Source of the DNA: Gracilariopsis chorda
Lineage: Eukaryota > Rhodophyta > Florideophyceae > Gracilariales > Gracilariaceae
Length of the DNA: 64,000 bases
Direction of reading: 5' to 3'
NCBI GenBank assembly: GCA_003194525.1
Contig: NBIV01000006.1
Coordinates: 124,001-188,000 of the forward strand
Each line of letters starts with the position of its first letter. Position 1 is the stretch's first letter. Positions 12,280 through 25,100 of the stretch are shown piece by piece. The translations under genes and the position numbers were made by a program. Below the pieces are notes generated by a model that was given only the letters and a program-made list of their open reading frames with translations, made no database searches and was not told where the DNA came from.

Positions 12280-14429
12280 CACCCAGTGACTGCATATAAT
12301 GTGGGCCACATTAAAACAGTACTCCAATTTGTTGAGATGGAAACAATATTTAATGTAGGCCACATCTATCACGGTTGCCACATTATTTTGGAACGAACGG
12401 ATATAATGTAGGCCACATCAATTCAGTCCTGCACAAATAATGTGGGTTGCGAACAGTTCTCTCTGGCCACAATGACGGTATTCAAACTGTCTCAACGGGC
12501 TCTCCCAGAAACTGGCTGCGATGCTTTTTAACAATTTCCTGCAGCTTGGGGAAGAGCTGTCGTTCTTCCCACAAACCATTGACGTTCAAAGCAAGCCCAG
12601 TACGTATCATGGCTTTGCGGGCGTATTAGAGTCCATCAGAATCTCTCTGCGAATTCACATCTTGAACAGCGAGTTTTGCCAGTCGCAAAAAGAAGTACTT
12701 TCCGGGATTCTCCAGCTTCCCAGACTTCGACCACTTTCTGCTGTCAATCATTTCCATTTTATGAGCCTCCCAACGCGTATTCTAACCCTTCTTAATCTTC
12801 TGAATCACAAATGAATCCGCCGGCTGCACCAAATGAGTTGCGTTCTTCGGAAAGTATCTAACGTCAGTGTTGATTTCCTTTATGGCCTCCTGGAGATCAG
12901 GTGTCATGGCGTGTCCGCTACAATTGTCGACATACAACACTCTTTTCCTGTTGTGCGGCAATTTTCGAATCACTCTCTCCTCCTTGAACCACTGTGGCAT
13001 CACCGTTGCGTCCATCCAATCTTTTGGACCAGTTCAATACGCTACGCCTGGTACGTCATCAGGAACATTTCGAACCGGATAGCTTCTTGCTTTGTTCTGG
13101 AATACCATGAACACCGGTTCAACACGAGCATCACGTCCCCCGCTAATCCTTACAACCATTGTCATTCCCTCTCCACCAGAAACAACATCCGCATACTTGA
13201 CTTCACTCTCTCCACAGAAGCCAAGAGTCTTCCGATTATCCATGTTGATAACAAAGTGCGTTTCATCAGCATTTTCTACATTGTCTTCTTCCAACTCTCC
13301 ACGTCGAAAGGCTCTGCACAAAACACCCAGATGATAAGCAACTTCCCTGTGAATGAAATATTCTTTCAGTGGCGACAGGAGATATTTTCCCGTCAGTGAG
13401 CGACTCACAATTCGGAAGCGATCGGTAAAGCCTTGTATCCATCGGCAATTAATGCATTCAGAAATTGGTTTGTTGCAACTGTTCTCGATTTGCGAGCGAC
13501 TGTATGCAGCATTTGCAGAATTTTGGACAAGGTTTATAGCAAGAGAATGCATCGTCTTCCAATTGAACTTGACCCCAAGACGGCGGAGGCGGTCGAACTC
13601 ACTAACCATATCGCTCTGAAGTGCTTCAACCCATGGGCGGATTTTTCTTCCTCTTCCTTTCCTTGCTTTTAAATTTACTCTCTTCAGACCCTCATACGTA
13701 TTTCTGGTGATTGACGTTGTAAGATACCTGTCTGCATTTCCTTCTTCGCCGACAAATTGGTGTCGGTTTCGCCAAAGCCGGCTTGCCTTCATCAATTTTG
13801 CCTTCTGCGAGCTACGGAACAGATGTGGGAACTGTTTTACAGCCCTCGATGCAATATGGTTTGATCCGGCTGCTTCTCGTTGTTCTATCATCCAGTGAAC
13901 AATAGCTATGCGGTCTTTGATGGTCAGCACGTTGTGCAATTGATGTTTGTTGGCCGTTGATGCTCCTGTCAGTGCACTCTCTTGTGGAGCATTTTGTTGA
14001 ACATCGTGTTCCCTTGGGGACAAGATTCTGCTGTTATCTGCTGTGGAATGATATGACTGGTGCTGAAATGCTGCTAGTACGGGCGACGCCGTGGTTCGAA
14101 TCATTGGTCTTGTGCGAACAACGTCTGCTTGTTGCCCAAATTGTGTGTGGACTGCAGAATTCAAACCATGCGGTCTGATAGACGTTACGGTGAAGGTGCC
14201 TGCGCGGGAATTGTGATGAAAACTGGGTACTGTTTCGGTCGTTAGTGCGCATTTTCGCGCCAATACTCAGGGGCTGTTTTAACAACATTAAATCCTGTGC
14301 AATCCTTATTAGTGTGGCCCAAATTATATAGAACAGAAGCGCTTTGGGTGCAACAAGATTTATTGTGGGCCACACTAAAAGACGTTGCCACACTAATTTC
14401 CCACCCACTTCATTTACGGTCACTGGGTG
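12280..14429 (-). mobile_element. pogo/Tigger-type DNA transposon (Tc1/mariner superfamily)
   Basis: A 2,150-bp element bounded by inverted ends CACCCAGTGAC (12,280) and GTCACTGGGTG (14,429), with TA on both sides (12,278-12,279 and 14,430-14,431). The TA is the target duplication expected for this superfamily. Inside each end lie several copies of a TGTGGCC/GGCCACA motif, some as TGTGGGCCACA palindromes (around 12,300, 12,355, 12,410 and 14,315-14,390). These are likely transposase-binding subterminal repeats. Arm B lacks the element at the matching place near 39,360. It encodes one transposase, now broken. Confidence 0.88.
12482..14263 (-). pseudogene. pogo-type transposase, broken by three in-frame stops
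   Basis: One reading frame of 593 codons runs from 14,263 to the stop at 12,482-12,484 with three internal stops and no frameshift: TGA near 13,031, TAG near 12,785 and TAA near 12,630. The N-terminal half has a helix-turn-helix segment ('KDRIAIVHWMIEQREAAGS') and a CENP-B-like DNA-binding part ('NWKTMHSLAINLV'). The catalytic domain shows the three acidic positions of a DDD triad: Asp in 'NADETHFVI', Asp in 'LYVDNCSGHAM' and Asp in 'THLVQPADSFVIQKIK'. The family normally cuts and pastes DNA at TA dinucleotides. With all catalytic residues kept and only stops added, it looks recently dead. It belongs to the pogo rather than the mariner branch because of the third Asp and the QPxDxxV block. 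Confidence 0.85.
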
Positions 14430-14499
14430 TACACACTAGGATTCTGAAGTGTCAGAACCTCTGACTGTTAAATCTCCCCACTCAGGTACGGAACTGACG

Positions 14500-14700
14500 A
14501 ATGTTGTAGAAGAAATAGCGAAGTGATTTCTCGACCATGTATCCGAGTCTCATAAAGAGAAGTTCGGGGACATACGTCGTGAATTTAATGTCATGTGCGA
14601 TAACAAACTTGGACGTATGGAAACTACGAAAAATTACATTGATATGCTATCTAACAACAGGCCCATTGCACAAAAAAACTGATAAGGCTGTGTAGAGCAG
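14500..14700 (+). mobile_element. Gypsy pol remnant in arm A
   Basis: A short plus-strand stretch reads like the segment just before the Gypsy RT core: 'DHVSESHKEKF', 'REFNVMCDNKLG' and 'RPIAQKN'. The corresponding parts of elements 1 and 2 read 'SHVPESHRDKLRTMLREF' and 'GHVSDSHREKLCEMLREF'. The matching stretch in arm B is at about 39,140-39,330 on the minus strand. It is an old fragment shared by both arms. Confidence 0.65.
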
Positions 14701-17352
14701 TGCAGATACGCATAATGTCTAGGCGAAGTGGATCAGGAATCATTCGGTACTGACCTGGCATTGGTTCAAATCTGGTATCAGTGCACCCTCGCAAATTTTG
14801 GGTGAAAGCCTATACGAATTTTGTTTCGTACTTTTGCAACCTTTATTGGCCATTTCTATAATATCTTGAATAGATGCACGCGTGGTAGGCGTATGGGCAC
14901 TATTCATGGCTGGCATGATTCTTACGTGTTGTATAGTGCCGTGGCCAGCGGTGCAATCCAGTGCCACAAATATGTAGGGTACAAGTATGGCACACTATAT
15001 TAGTAGTAATCTTAGTTTTATTAAGACCCAATAGTACTTAACGGCGGACGGGCCTGCTGTTTCACCTTGAAATACAGGTAAGCTATGACTAGTCTCTCAT
15101 GTTAACGCCTGCGCAGAGTGAGCAACTCCTTGCAGAGTCTCACCTCGTTCTGTCTTGGTATACTCACCAACACCGCCTCAATCAGGGCCTCTGATATGTC
15201 TTACCGCGTTGATTTGCATGTCATCTGTTATTACCGTTTTGATTACTTCCTTATCAAGGGAACACATAGTCGTTCGAATCAATATTGAGTATTGCCGTGT
15301 TGGCTGAGTATGCAGCACTTTTACCGTTGGGTCTCGTTCGGCTTTCCACTATACCCGCAAGGTTGTACCATTTTTCTTGGTTCATGTCCATCCTTTCTCG
15401 TTTTCTTTTTGAATGCTACGTCAGCCAAAATATCGCGTACATGGATCTGTGCACTAAGTAGAATTCCTGGTAACCCGATTTTCGGTAACAACTCCACCGG
15501 TATAGCCGCAAACCACCTCTATTTTGCTCACGACTACCGTGTGGTAAGAGGGGCCTTTTAGCCGAGCCTACCACGTAAGACAGCATGGCCGTGAAAAAGT
15601 TGAGAGAATACTTCAACTAGAGATATTGCTCTAAAGTGCAGAAAACATGCTAAAGAAGAAGAGCAATCCGAGTTTCAAAAATACTTAGAGGTGGCGCCAT
15701 AAACTCTTTCTAGCGTTCTTGGGTCCTTTCGGTGGTGCTAGTTCTAAACATCGATAAATCATGCTGTTTCTCTAGAGAAGTCAAACATTTATTTGTGCTT
15801 GTCGTCTAAGAGGCATATAAAAGCTCTCAAATGGACAAATAAATTCAGTGGTTGTGAGGGCAACTCTTTTACTGCTTTGAATACCAACTAAGGCTAGTGG
15901 TAAGTTCTAAGTAGAGAGGCACAACACCACAAAAAAAGTTTGTTGTCACCAAAAAGGATTTCGATTGCACAGTATTGATGTTGGTTTACAAATGCTTTGG
16001 AAACATTTAAAACAACGATAGATATTTTATCTACTATTCTAAATAATGTTTCGTATATCTACACGACATTATCGTTTTCTTTAAGAATCTAAAATCTCGA
16101 TGGGCATTCGTGAAGAAGATAATCAAGACACTTTTCGACACAAAACTAAGTCCAAATCTAAACAAAATGTTTTTACCAATGTGGTAAGTTTTGTTAAGTT
16201 TAGTAAAATGTTCTTTTACCATTAAAGTTATCTCTTTAGTACATTATAAATCATATTAACATTTTTTTTATATTTAGAAACTAATAAATGCTTACAAATG
16301 ACCTCTAAAACATTTTTTAAGGGCTAAAAACTTTGCATAAACAGCCTGTGTCGTTTATGGGCTTTTTGGAATTCAAACAGAATTTGGCAATGGTTTAAAG
16401 CTCTTATCGTCCATCGAGACCTTTATTTAACGTCTTTTGCTCCAATATACCCTTTTAATTTTTATTTGATACAGTATTTCTTTGAATCATTACAAAATCT
16501 TTTTTAAGTGGTTTTTAAAATACTGGAAGCAGCATTTTTGGCACTTTGAACATTTAAAAAAGTAGAAGAATTTTGTTTTGGTACAGATTTAATAGAAAGA
16601 GAAATTTAAATGGTACGAAAATCGATGGAAATGTTTTAGTTAAATATTTACATACACTTGTGATAAGAAGCATCTGCAAAAAACTGGCCAGCTTTATGTA
16701 AAAATGGAGGCAGATCTTAAGAAAAAAATCTAGTAGATGAGTTTTAGACCATCGTCAATTGCAGGAGTGTGGCTGCCGCAACTGAATAATATACAAACCT
16801 TTGTGTTATGTACTAAGTTGTGAAACATATTATGTTTAGAACAGACTTGTGGAAAGTTTGGCGCTGAAATTTAGTACGCAGAGTTTGATTGAATTTATTG
16901 AATGGATCTGTTGAAACTAAAATCTGGTAATTTTTGCATGCAACCATTATAGCACACGGGAATAATTTAGTTATAGAATTGTTTTTAATTTGTTATATAT
17001 ATATGCTAACCTTAAAGTTTGATTGTGTTTGTTGTAAATGAAGGAGAACACAGAGCTATACAACTTTAATTTACGCACGGTGCATAGCACGAAGTTGTAT
17101 CTCGAGCAATTTCTGAACAAAAATGTCCATATCCCTTTTATAAGATAAGAGCCATTGTGGTTACTTGAAATGGATTAATACATAAGTGGAATTGCAGACC
17201 GACTTGGTAGTCGTCGTCGATGTTTACAGCGCAATCGGGTGTGCCCACGAGCGAGGGCGCCAAACTGAGTCGGAACGCTCGAGAAGGTTGCGGCCAATCT
17301 AAAGCGGAAAGTACTGAAGACGAAGGCTGACATCAGTTCAGCGAGTGGGTGG

Positions 17353-17395
17353 CGGTCCATATTGCGCTACACGTTGTGTAGCGCAATATGGACCG
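17353..17395. repeat. Perfect inverted repeat, 20-bp arms, 3-nt loop
   Basis: Arms 17,353-17,372 and 17,376-17,395 are exact reverse complements separated by GTT. The repeat lies about 110 bp inside the inner edge of arm A and about 500 bp upstream of the NIPA gene. No coding frame uses it in an evident way. It could form a hairpin in RNA or a cruciform in DNA. Confidence 0.9.
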
Positions 17396-17891
17396 TAGTA
17401 CACAAGTGAATTGTAGTTTAACGGTGATTTGGCGACGGCTGATTGGCCGGAAGAATGGATGCGGAACAAATAAAGTGATATTTAACTCAGCGGTGCAGCG
17501 AGCTTTTTAGGCCTGTGGCGTTGCGAACTGAAAGCGCTCTCGCTTTCGCGCCAAGCGCATCGCGGCAGCCAGCGCTCGGCAGTGTAATGACCGCGCGCAG
17601 AGGTGTGACGAGGCGACGGCACACGCACACGTAGCCACTTTAGTCCACCTACACTACACGACCGCCGCCTTCACCAGCTAGCTGCCTGCGTCCGAGGAGT
17701 ACTTCTCGCCCGCCCCGCCCTGCAGTAGCTGCAACCGATAGCGAGGCTTTTTCCCTGCGTCTCGCCATCTCCCTGATAATCACAAAGGGATCGCCGTAGC
17801 CTATGCATACATCCTTGTCAGCGGCTTTCACACCCCTAATCAACCGCAACCTCGTGGCCCCGTTCCCCTTCCCAGCAAGACGTTACTAGCT
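17396..17891 (+). promoter_or_regulatory. Upstream region of the NIPA gene
   Basis: About 500 bp, moderately GC-rich, without an open frame that resembles a protein. It must carry the promoter and 5' leader of the gene that follows. I see no clear TATA box at a convincing distance; this is assignment by position only. Confidence 0.35.
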
Positions 17892-19037
17892 TTGTGTTGC
17901 TCTTCACCTCTATCACGTCTGCACCGCCTTTGCATCTCCTACTCCGCCTCGTACGCCACCCCCTCCCTCCGTCTGCACGCCGCGGCAGAGCACCTTCCTT
18001 CCGCACCCTTTCAGCTCTCATGCTCACAGATGGTCGCCGGCTTTCAAACAATACCCGACCTGGCGCCTTTCCCCGCGCCCTGGTCCATCGGCCTTATGCT
18101 CGCCATGGCCGGCTACACTATGTGCGGCGCGGGCATGAATCTCATCAAACTGTCTCACATCAAGCGCGGGACAGCTGGCGGTAGCACAACATTGCGTTCC
18201 ACTCCGTTCAACCGTCGTTCATCCGCGGCGCACGCCACAGTGTTGTGGTGCTGTGGATATGGCGTTAATTCATTGGGTGGCATTCTTAATACAGCCGGCC
18301 TTCGATTTGCAGCGCAGAGTTTGATCGCCCCTCTGAGCAGTATGGCGCTCGTTGTCAATGCTGTGTTTGCTACTTTTGTGCTGGGTGAGCGTTTGGGTTT
18401 GCGCGATGTTCTGCCAATGTCATTGATTGCAGTGGGTAACATCGTGGCCGTAGCAAGCGCAAATCACGCCGAACAACGAGGACTCACATTACGAGAGATT
18501 TCACAGCTGTTTCGACGCGCTTCGTTTCAAGTGTACCTTATCACCGTGCTCGTGCTGGCGTCGCTTCTGATGTTACTCCGAGGCAGAATCCGTCGCCGAA
18601 TACGAAAGTCTGGCGGAGATGAACTGGCGAATCCTACGTTGGTTGCGTATGCCGGATTGTGTCATGCTGCTGCGGCGGCGATGCTTAGCGTTAATACTGT
18701 TTTCTTGTCAAAGGCGAGCTTGTTGGCGCTCACCGATGGTTTGCATAATGCGCTTAAACCGCAGTTTCTGGCGCTCATTCTGACGTGGTTGTCACTTGTT
18801 TGCTTTTGGATATACACGCTGAACCGTCTACTCGCCAGTCATGACATTCTATTTATTGTACCTGCTATCGAGGTGTTATGGAGTCTGTGTTCCATGATTG
18901 GCGGTGGAATCTTCTTTGATGAATACGCTTCCATGAACATGGCGAGGAGAATAACCTTTGCAGCTGGGGTGGTTATTAATCTATCCGGAGTATTCATTCT
19001 ATCAAGAAGAGGAGAGAAAGGGGGCAAGCTTGGCTGA
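17892..19037 (+). CDS. NIPA-like magnesium transporter (DUF803/SLC57 family)
   Basis: A 381-residue intronless membrane protein. From residue 64 on it shows the NIPA fold, with some eight or nine hydrophobic segments. These include 'WSIGLMLAMAGYTMCGAGMN' (first helix), 'SLIAPLSSMALVVNAVFA' followed by 'LGERL' (the family's signature around helices 3-4), and a C-terminal run ending 'VVINLSGVFILSRR'. A basic loop (RGRIRRRIRK) lies mid-protein. NIPA proteins carry Mg2+ and other divalent cations across plasma or endosomal membranes. The first 46 residues are Ser/Ala/Arg-rich and unlike the family, so translation may start at the in-frame Met47 (18,030); otherwise this is a targeting peptide. An AATAAA lies at 19,408-19,413. 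Family membership is firm; the ion is inferred from the family. Confidence 0.82.
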   Translation: MCCSSPLSRLHRLCISYSASYATPSLRLHAAAEHLPSAPFQLSCSQMVAGFQTIPDLAPFPAPWSIGLMLAMAGYTMCGAGMNLIKLSHIKRGTAGGSTTLRSTPFNRRSSAAHATVLWCCGYGVNSLGGILNTAGLRFAAQSLIAPLSSMALVVNAVFATFVLGERLGLRDVLPMSLIAVGNIVAVASANHAEQRGLTLREISQLFRRASFQVYLITVLVLASLLMLLRGRIRRRIRKSGGDELANPTLVAYAGLCHAAAAAMLSVNTVFLSKASLLALTDGLHNALKPQFLALILTWLSLVCFWIYTLNRLLASHDILFIVPAIEVLWSLCSMIGGGIFFDEYASMNMARRITFAAGVVINLSGVFILSRRGEKGGKLG

Positions 19038-19541
19038 GCACGTTTGCAAGGGTAGCAGTGTAGCGCTTCTGTCTTGCAGACAGCTGCCCGTGCATTTACG
19101 TTTGCATTTTTTGGTATCAGTTTTGATTTGTAGTGTAGCAGCTTGACTTCTTTAGTACGCGACGATTCGTGGTGGTGGTTCTATCCCCTTAGAGAGCACC
19201 GGACAAGGATAGAGAGTGGACAAACGTCCACACCAAGGATTCCGTACTAACGAATAATCAACAGTTGTACAGTGTTTTTGTATCGTTTTCCTTTTGTATG
19301 AGTGTGCTGTGGTTGTTCCTCTGCGGTGGGTGGGCGCACCCTTGTATATGTGCAGTAACAAGTTTGAAAGTAAACCGAGCAAGCTTAGCATATTAGCTTC
19401 TAACGGCAATAAAGCTGGCGCTCGTTCTCGCGTGCACGCACGCATGTGTAGCACTATGTTGCCGAGATGAAAAGGCTATTTTTGTTATCTATGTGTGTCA
19501 AAACGAAATGACCCGCGAAGCGAAATGCACGAAATGCAAGA
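19038..19541. other. Intergenic between convergent NIPA and Rab2 genes
   Basis: The two flanking genes point at each other, so this 500-bp gap should hold both 3' untranslated regions. An AATAAA at 19,408-19,413 on the plus strand is a candidate polyadenylation signal for the NIPA gene. No open frame of interest. Confidence 0.4.
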
Positions 19542-21830
<2,289 letters not shown>

Positions 21831-24800
21831 GTGGCAAACATTACATCGCTTACCACACCATCTTGCCATCGTGAGGATCCGTCGCGTCCCTTCACGAATA
21901 TGGCATCCGTCGCCATGAATTCTTCCCATCTCGCCCTCGCATCTACCACCTCGGGCGAACACCCAAACTCATGTTCGACGCCTCTAGCGCCCGCTTCTCA
22001 GCCCCAACCAACACAGTGGGCACCAGCTCCTGAAAAACTGCACGCTATCGCCACTCTACTTCGTGACTCTACTTCAGCTTATACAAATGTGCAACAACAA
22101 GTCTACAACCAACTTCAAAAGTACTCAACTGTTCGTGATTTCAACAACTATTTAGTGTACATCCTAGCTCACGGATACAACAGCCCAGATGCTGCCTATC
22201 ATTCAGTAGACGCCGTACGACAGGCAGCCGGTTTGGTATTGAAGAATAACATTCGACTTCTTTACAACTCAATACATCCTCACAGCAGGCAATACATCAA
22301 TTCTCTTTTACTCGCTGCCATAGGTGATACTTCGTACCAAATAAGGGCCGTAGCAGCTACATGTATTTCTACTATTGTCGACTCTATGCACACACTAGCC
22401 TCTTGCTCTGGATTAACCACAACCCTCATTCACTATATGGACTCTGATCGTCTCACCTACATAGAGGGCGCCCTTACAGTTCTATCTGCTCTCGCTGAAG
22501 ACGTCCCACTCACTCTCAATCATGATGTCTCACGTCCGTTAGATGTGCTCATTCCCAAGTTAATCCACTTATGTGCACACCCTTCCGAAACCATTCGGGC
22601 GAAATCGGTTCAGATCTTGAATCATCTCCTACTCGGTCTGCCCTCCGCTCTGCGCGATCATGTAGATGTTTTCATCCGAACTCTGTTTTCGATAGCAGAC
22701 GATTCCTCGGCTCAAGTGAGAAAGAGAGTATGCACGTCTATTTGTTTGCTGACTGAGGCTATTCCCCAATCTCTTGCCCCTTATCTCACAAGCGTAATTG
22801 AGTTCATGCTTGCGTCTAGCAGTCACTCTGACGAATTAATCGCTCGCGAGGCATGTGAGTTTTGGATTTTGGTGGCGAGGGTTCAAGGCGGTAAGGATGT
22901 GCTTAGATCTTATCTCCCCAGGCTAGTGCCAATCATTCTTGACAATATGGTGTACTCAAAAGATGAAGTTGCTTTGTATAATCAACTAAACAAGTCGGAT
23001 GACACTATACCAGATACTGACGAAGATATCAGGCCGCGCTTTCATCAACCTCGTTTTGTAGCTTCTGGAAGCAATCATGACCATCCCACTATGAATGGCG
23101 ACATCCACTCTGCAGCAGAGAATGGTAGTCAGGTCGGTTCTCTCAATGCAAACGGTACGGCCAATGGTTCAAACGATTCGAGTACGGGAGGATATGACTC
23201 TGATGATGATGATGGTTACGAGTCTTCTGACCTAGAAGACTTTCGGGATGACTCTGAGTGGACATTGAGAAAATGCTCAGCCAGTGCGATAGATATGTTC
23301 TCACATGTTTTCGGAGATGAGTTGTTGGATCATCTCCTTCCCAGACTAGAAAGCAAAGTGGCAGACGAGACGCATTGGGAACAGAGAGAATGCGGGGTGC
23401 TAGCACTAGGCGCCATAGCAGAGGGTTGTTACCAAGGTATGTTACCAGCGCTACCACGGGTAGCCTCATTTCTCTTCGGCCTTACCGAAGATCAGCATAA
23501 TATGGTAAGGTCCATAGCATGTTGGACATTGTCTAGGTACTCAAAATGGATAATCAATGAGAAGAGTCGCTTCGAGCAATTAGTCGATACTCTTCTAAAG
23601 CTTACGGGCGATTCAAACAAGCTTGTACAGAAAGCAGCGTGCTCTTCTCTAGCTATGTTGGCAGAAGAATCGGGAACATTAATTGCACCGTTCCTACCTC
23701 CCATACTCGGAGCGCTTTCGCACGCGTTCTCACAATATCAGAAGAACAACCTCATAGCTTTATATGATGTGGTGTGCACACTGGCAGATGCGGTAGGAAC
23801 CGAACTTGCTGTACAGGAGCATATGACCGTCCTGATGCCGTTGCTAACAGGTCAATGGAATGCCACGTCTGATAATGATAGCAAAATGTTATCTTTATTA
23901 GAGTGTTTGTCGCACGTCTTTCGAGCTCTAGGTATGAGCTCTCAGCAGTATGCAGGAAATATATTCTCCCGCTGCACAAGTATTATGGACACTATTTACA
24001 ATCAAGAAGCAAGAGGGGAACGAGATGATAATCATATCGATTTCCTGACGTGCTGTCTTGATCTTATGTGCGCGTTAGCGGAAGCTCTTGGGCCAAATGT
24101 GGATCCATTTATGAGCAACAATGGGAACGGGGGAAAGCCAGTTCTTCCTCTTCTCTTCGCTGGAATGAAGGACCGCCGACAAGAAGTTCGACAAAGCGCA
24201 TTTGCTCTTCTCGGTGAATTAGCCCGAGCCCGGACGCCATCACTGATACCAGCTCTGACGGAATATGTAGAAGGAACTGTAGAAGCGCTGAATCCGGAAT
24301 ATATGTCAGTCTCCAATAACGCAACATGGGCGCTTGGAGAATTGGTCATGATGGCTGGGTTTTTGCCGCCGTCGGTACCTATCAATAGGGATGTTATCCA
24401 AAGAATACTTGTTGAGCGGGCTTTAGACTCTTTGATCCGAGTTGTAAACACCCCACAACTCAACAGGAGCTTACTGGAAAACTCAGCATTAACTCTTGGA
24501 AGAATGGGCCTGGTGATGTCCGAATCGATGGCTCCAAGACTTGGACAATTCGCAGAGGCAGCGTTCTCTCAACTAAGAAACATTCGAGATGACATCGAGA
24601 AGGAGCAGGCATTCCATGGCATGAATGCCATGGTAAGGGTAAATCCCACGGCAATCATGAAATGCTTTGGAAACTACCTCGATGCCATTGGGAGTTGGTT
24701 TCATTGCAAGCCTGATTTGGAAATGGAGTTTGCATCAATACTCCATGGATACAAGCAATCGCTAGGAGATCAATGGTTTTCCTTGTTTAATTCGTTTTCT

Positions 24801-24842
24801 TCGCCTTCGCAGAGTCTGTTGAAGGAACGTTTTGCCCTATAG
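21831..24842 (+). CDS. TNPO1: Transportin-1 / karyopherin beta-2 nuclear import receptor
   Basis: An intronless 1,003-residue HEAT-repeat protein. Similarity to animal and plant transportin begins at about residue 63 ('WAPAPEKLHAIATLLRDS') and includes 'DFNNYLVYILAHG' and 'VRQAAGLVLKNNIR'. An acidic loop sits at about 450-475 (Asp/Glu/Ser-rich), as in the H8 loop through which Ran-GTP releases cargo. It is followed by 'EWTLRKCSASAIDMFSHVF', 'GVLALGAIAEGCYQGM', 'MVRSIACWTLSRYSKW', 'NNATWALGELV' and the C-terminal 'ILHGYKQSLGDQWFSLF'. Transportin carries proteins with PY-type nuclear signals, such as RNA-binding proteins, into the nucleus. It is longer than the usual 890-900 residues because of a Ser/Thr/Pro-rich N-terminus and a longer loop. 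Met25 (21,903) is an alternative start. An AATAAA at 25,063 may end the transcript. Confidence 0.95.
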   Translation: MANITSLTTPSCHREDPSRPFTNMASVAMNSSHLALASTTSGEHPNSCSTPLAPASQPQPTQWAPAPEKLHAIATLLRDSTSAYTNVQQQVYNQLQKYSTVRDFNNYLVYILAHGYNSPDAAYHSVDAVRQAAGLVLKNNIRLLYNSIHPHSRQYINSLLLAAIGDTSYQIRAVAATCISTIVDSMHTLASCSGLTTTLIHYMDSDRLTYIEGALTVLSALAEDVPLTLNHDVSRPLDVLIPKLIHLCAHPSETIRAKSVQILNHLLLGLPSALRDHVDVFIRTLFSIADDSSAQVRKRVCTSICLLTEAIPQSLAPYLTSVIEFMLASSSHSDELIAREACEFWILVARVQGGKDVLRSYLPRLVPIILDNMVYSKDEVALYNQLNKSDDTIPDTDEDIRPRFHQPRFVASGSNHDHPTMNGDIHSAAENGSQVGSLNANGTANGSNDSSTGGYDSDDDDGYESSDLEDFRDDSEWTLRKCSASAIDMFSHVFGDELLDHLLPRLESKVADETHWEQRECGVLALGAIAEGCYQGMLPALPRVASFLFGLTEDQHNMVRSIACWTLSRYSKWIINEKSRFEQLVDTLLKLTGDSNKLVQKAACSSLAMLAEESGTLIAPFLPPILGALSHAFSQYQKNNLIALYDVVCTLADAVGTELAVQEHMTVLMPLLTGQWNATSDNDSKMLSLLECLSHVFRALGMSSQQYAGNIFSRCTSIMDTIYNQEARGERDDNHIDFLTCCLDLMCALAEALGPNVDPFMSNNGNGGKPVLPLLFAGMKDRRQEVRQSAFALLGELARARTPSLIPALTEYVEGTVEALNPEYMSVSNNATWALGELVMMAGFLPPSVPINRDVIQRILVERALDSLIRVVNTPQLNRSLLENSALTLGRMGLVMSESMAPRLGQFAEAAFSQLRNIRDDIEKEQAFHGMNAMVRVNPTAIMKCFGNYLDAIGSWFHCKPDLEMEFASILHGYKQSLGDQWFSLFNSFSSPSQSLLKERFAL

Positions 24843-25100
24843 ACTTCTGAACTCGATACATCTCATACTGCCCTTCACTGACTACTGACAATAAGCTTCT
24901 AACCCTAAGGAACTTGGAGGCCTGAGCTTTTCCGGGACGAATTGCTTCGCTTTAATCTTGGCTCAGACGCACTGCACATGCACAGCAATCGTAGATATTC
25001 CATGTAGGATAGATATGTACAGGATTCTGCAGAGTTCAGAGCACTGCGGAAGCACCGAGTCTAATAAACCCGCTTCCTGGCGATTAATCTTTAACTTGGG

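Larger units (their letters stand above)
8900..17246 (+). repeat. Arm A of a large inverted repeat
   Basis: The reverse complement of this region aligns by eye in long runs with arm B. 14,430-17,246 matches 34,471-35,036 plus 37,172-39,360. 11,382-12,279 matches 39,361-40,250. 9,985-10,671 matches 51,540-52,186 plus 58,711-58,758. About 8,900-9,380 matches 61,570-62,050. Identity ranges from about 90% (17,150-17,246) to perhaps 70% in the outer part. The inner limit is sharp at GGTGTGCCC (17,246); the outer limit is vague. The content is old repeat DNA, including a small Gypsy pol remnant near 14,500. Confidence 0.85.

Noticed and set aside
14090-14110. GGTTCGAATC-like sequence as a tRNA T-arm
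   Set aside because: No acceptor stem or anticodon arm around it, and it lies inside the transposase frame.
22629-24654. Minus-strand open frames within the transportin gene
   Set aside because: Shadows of the clearly coding plus-strand frame; none resembles a protein.
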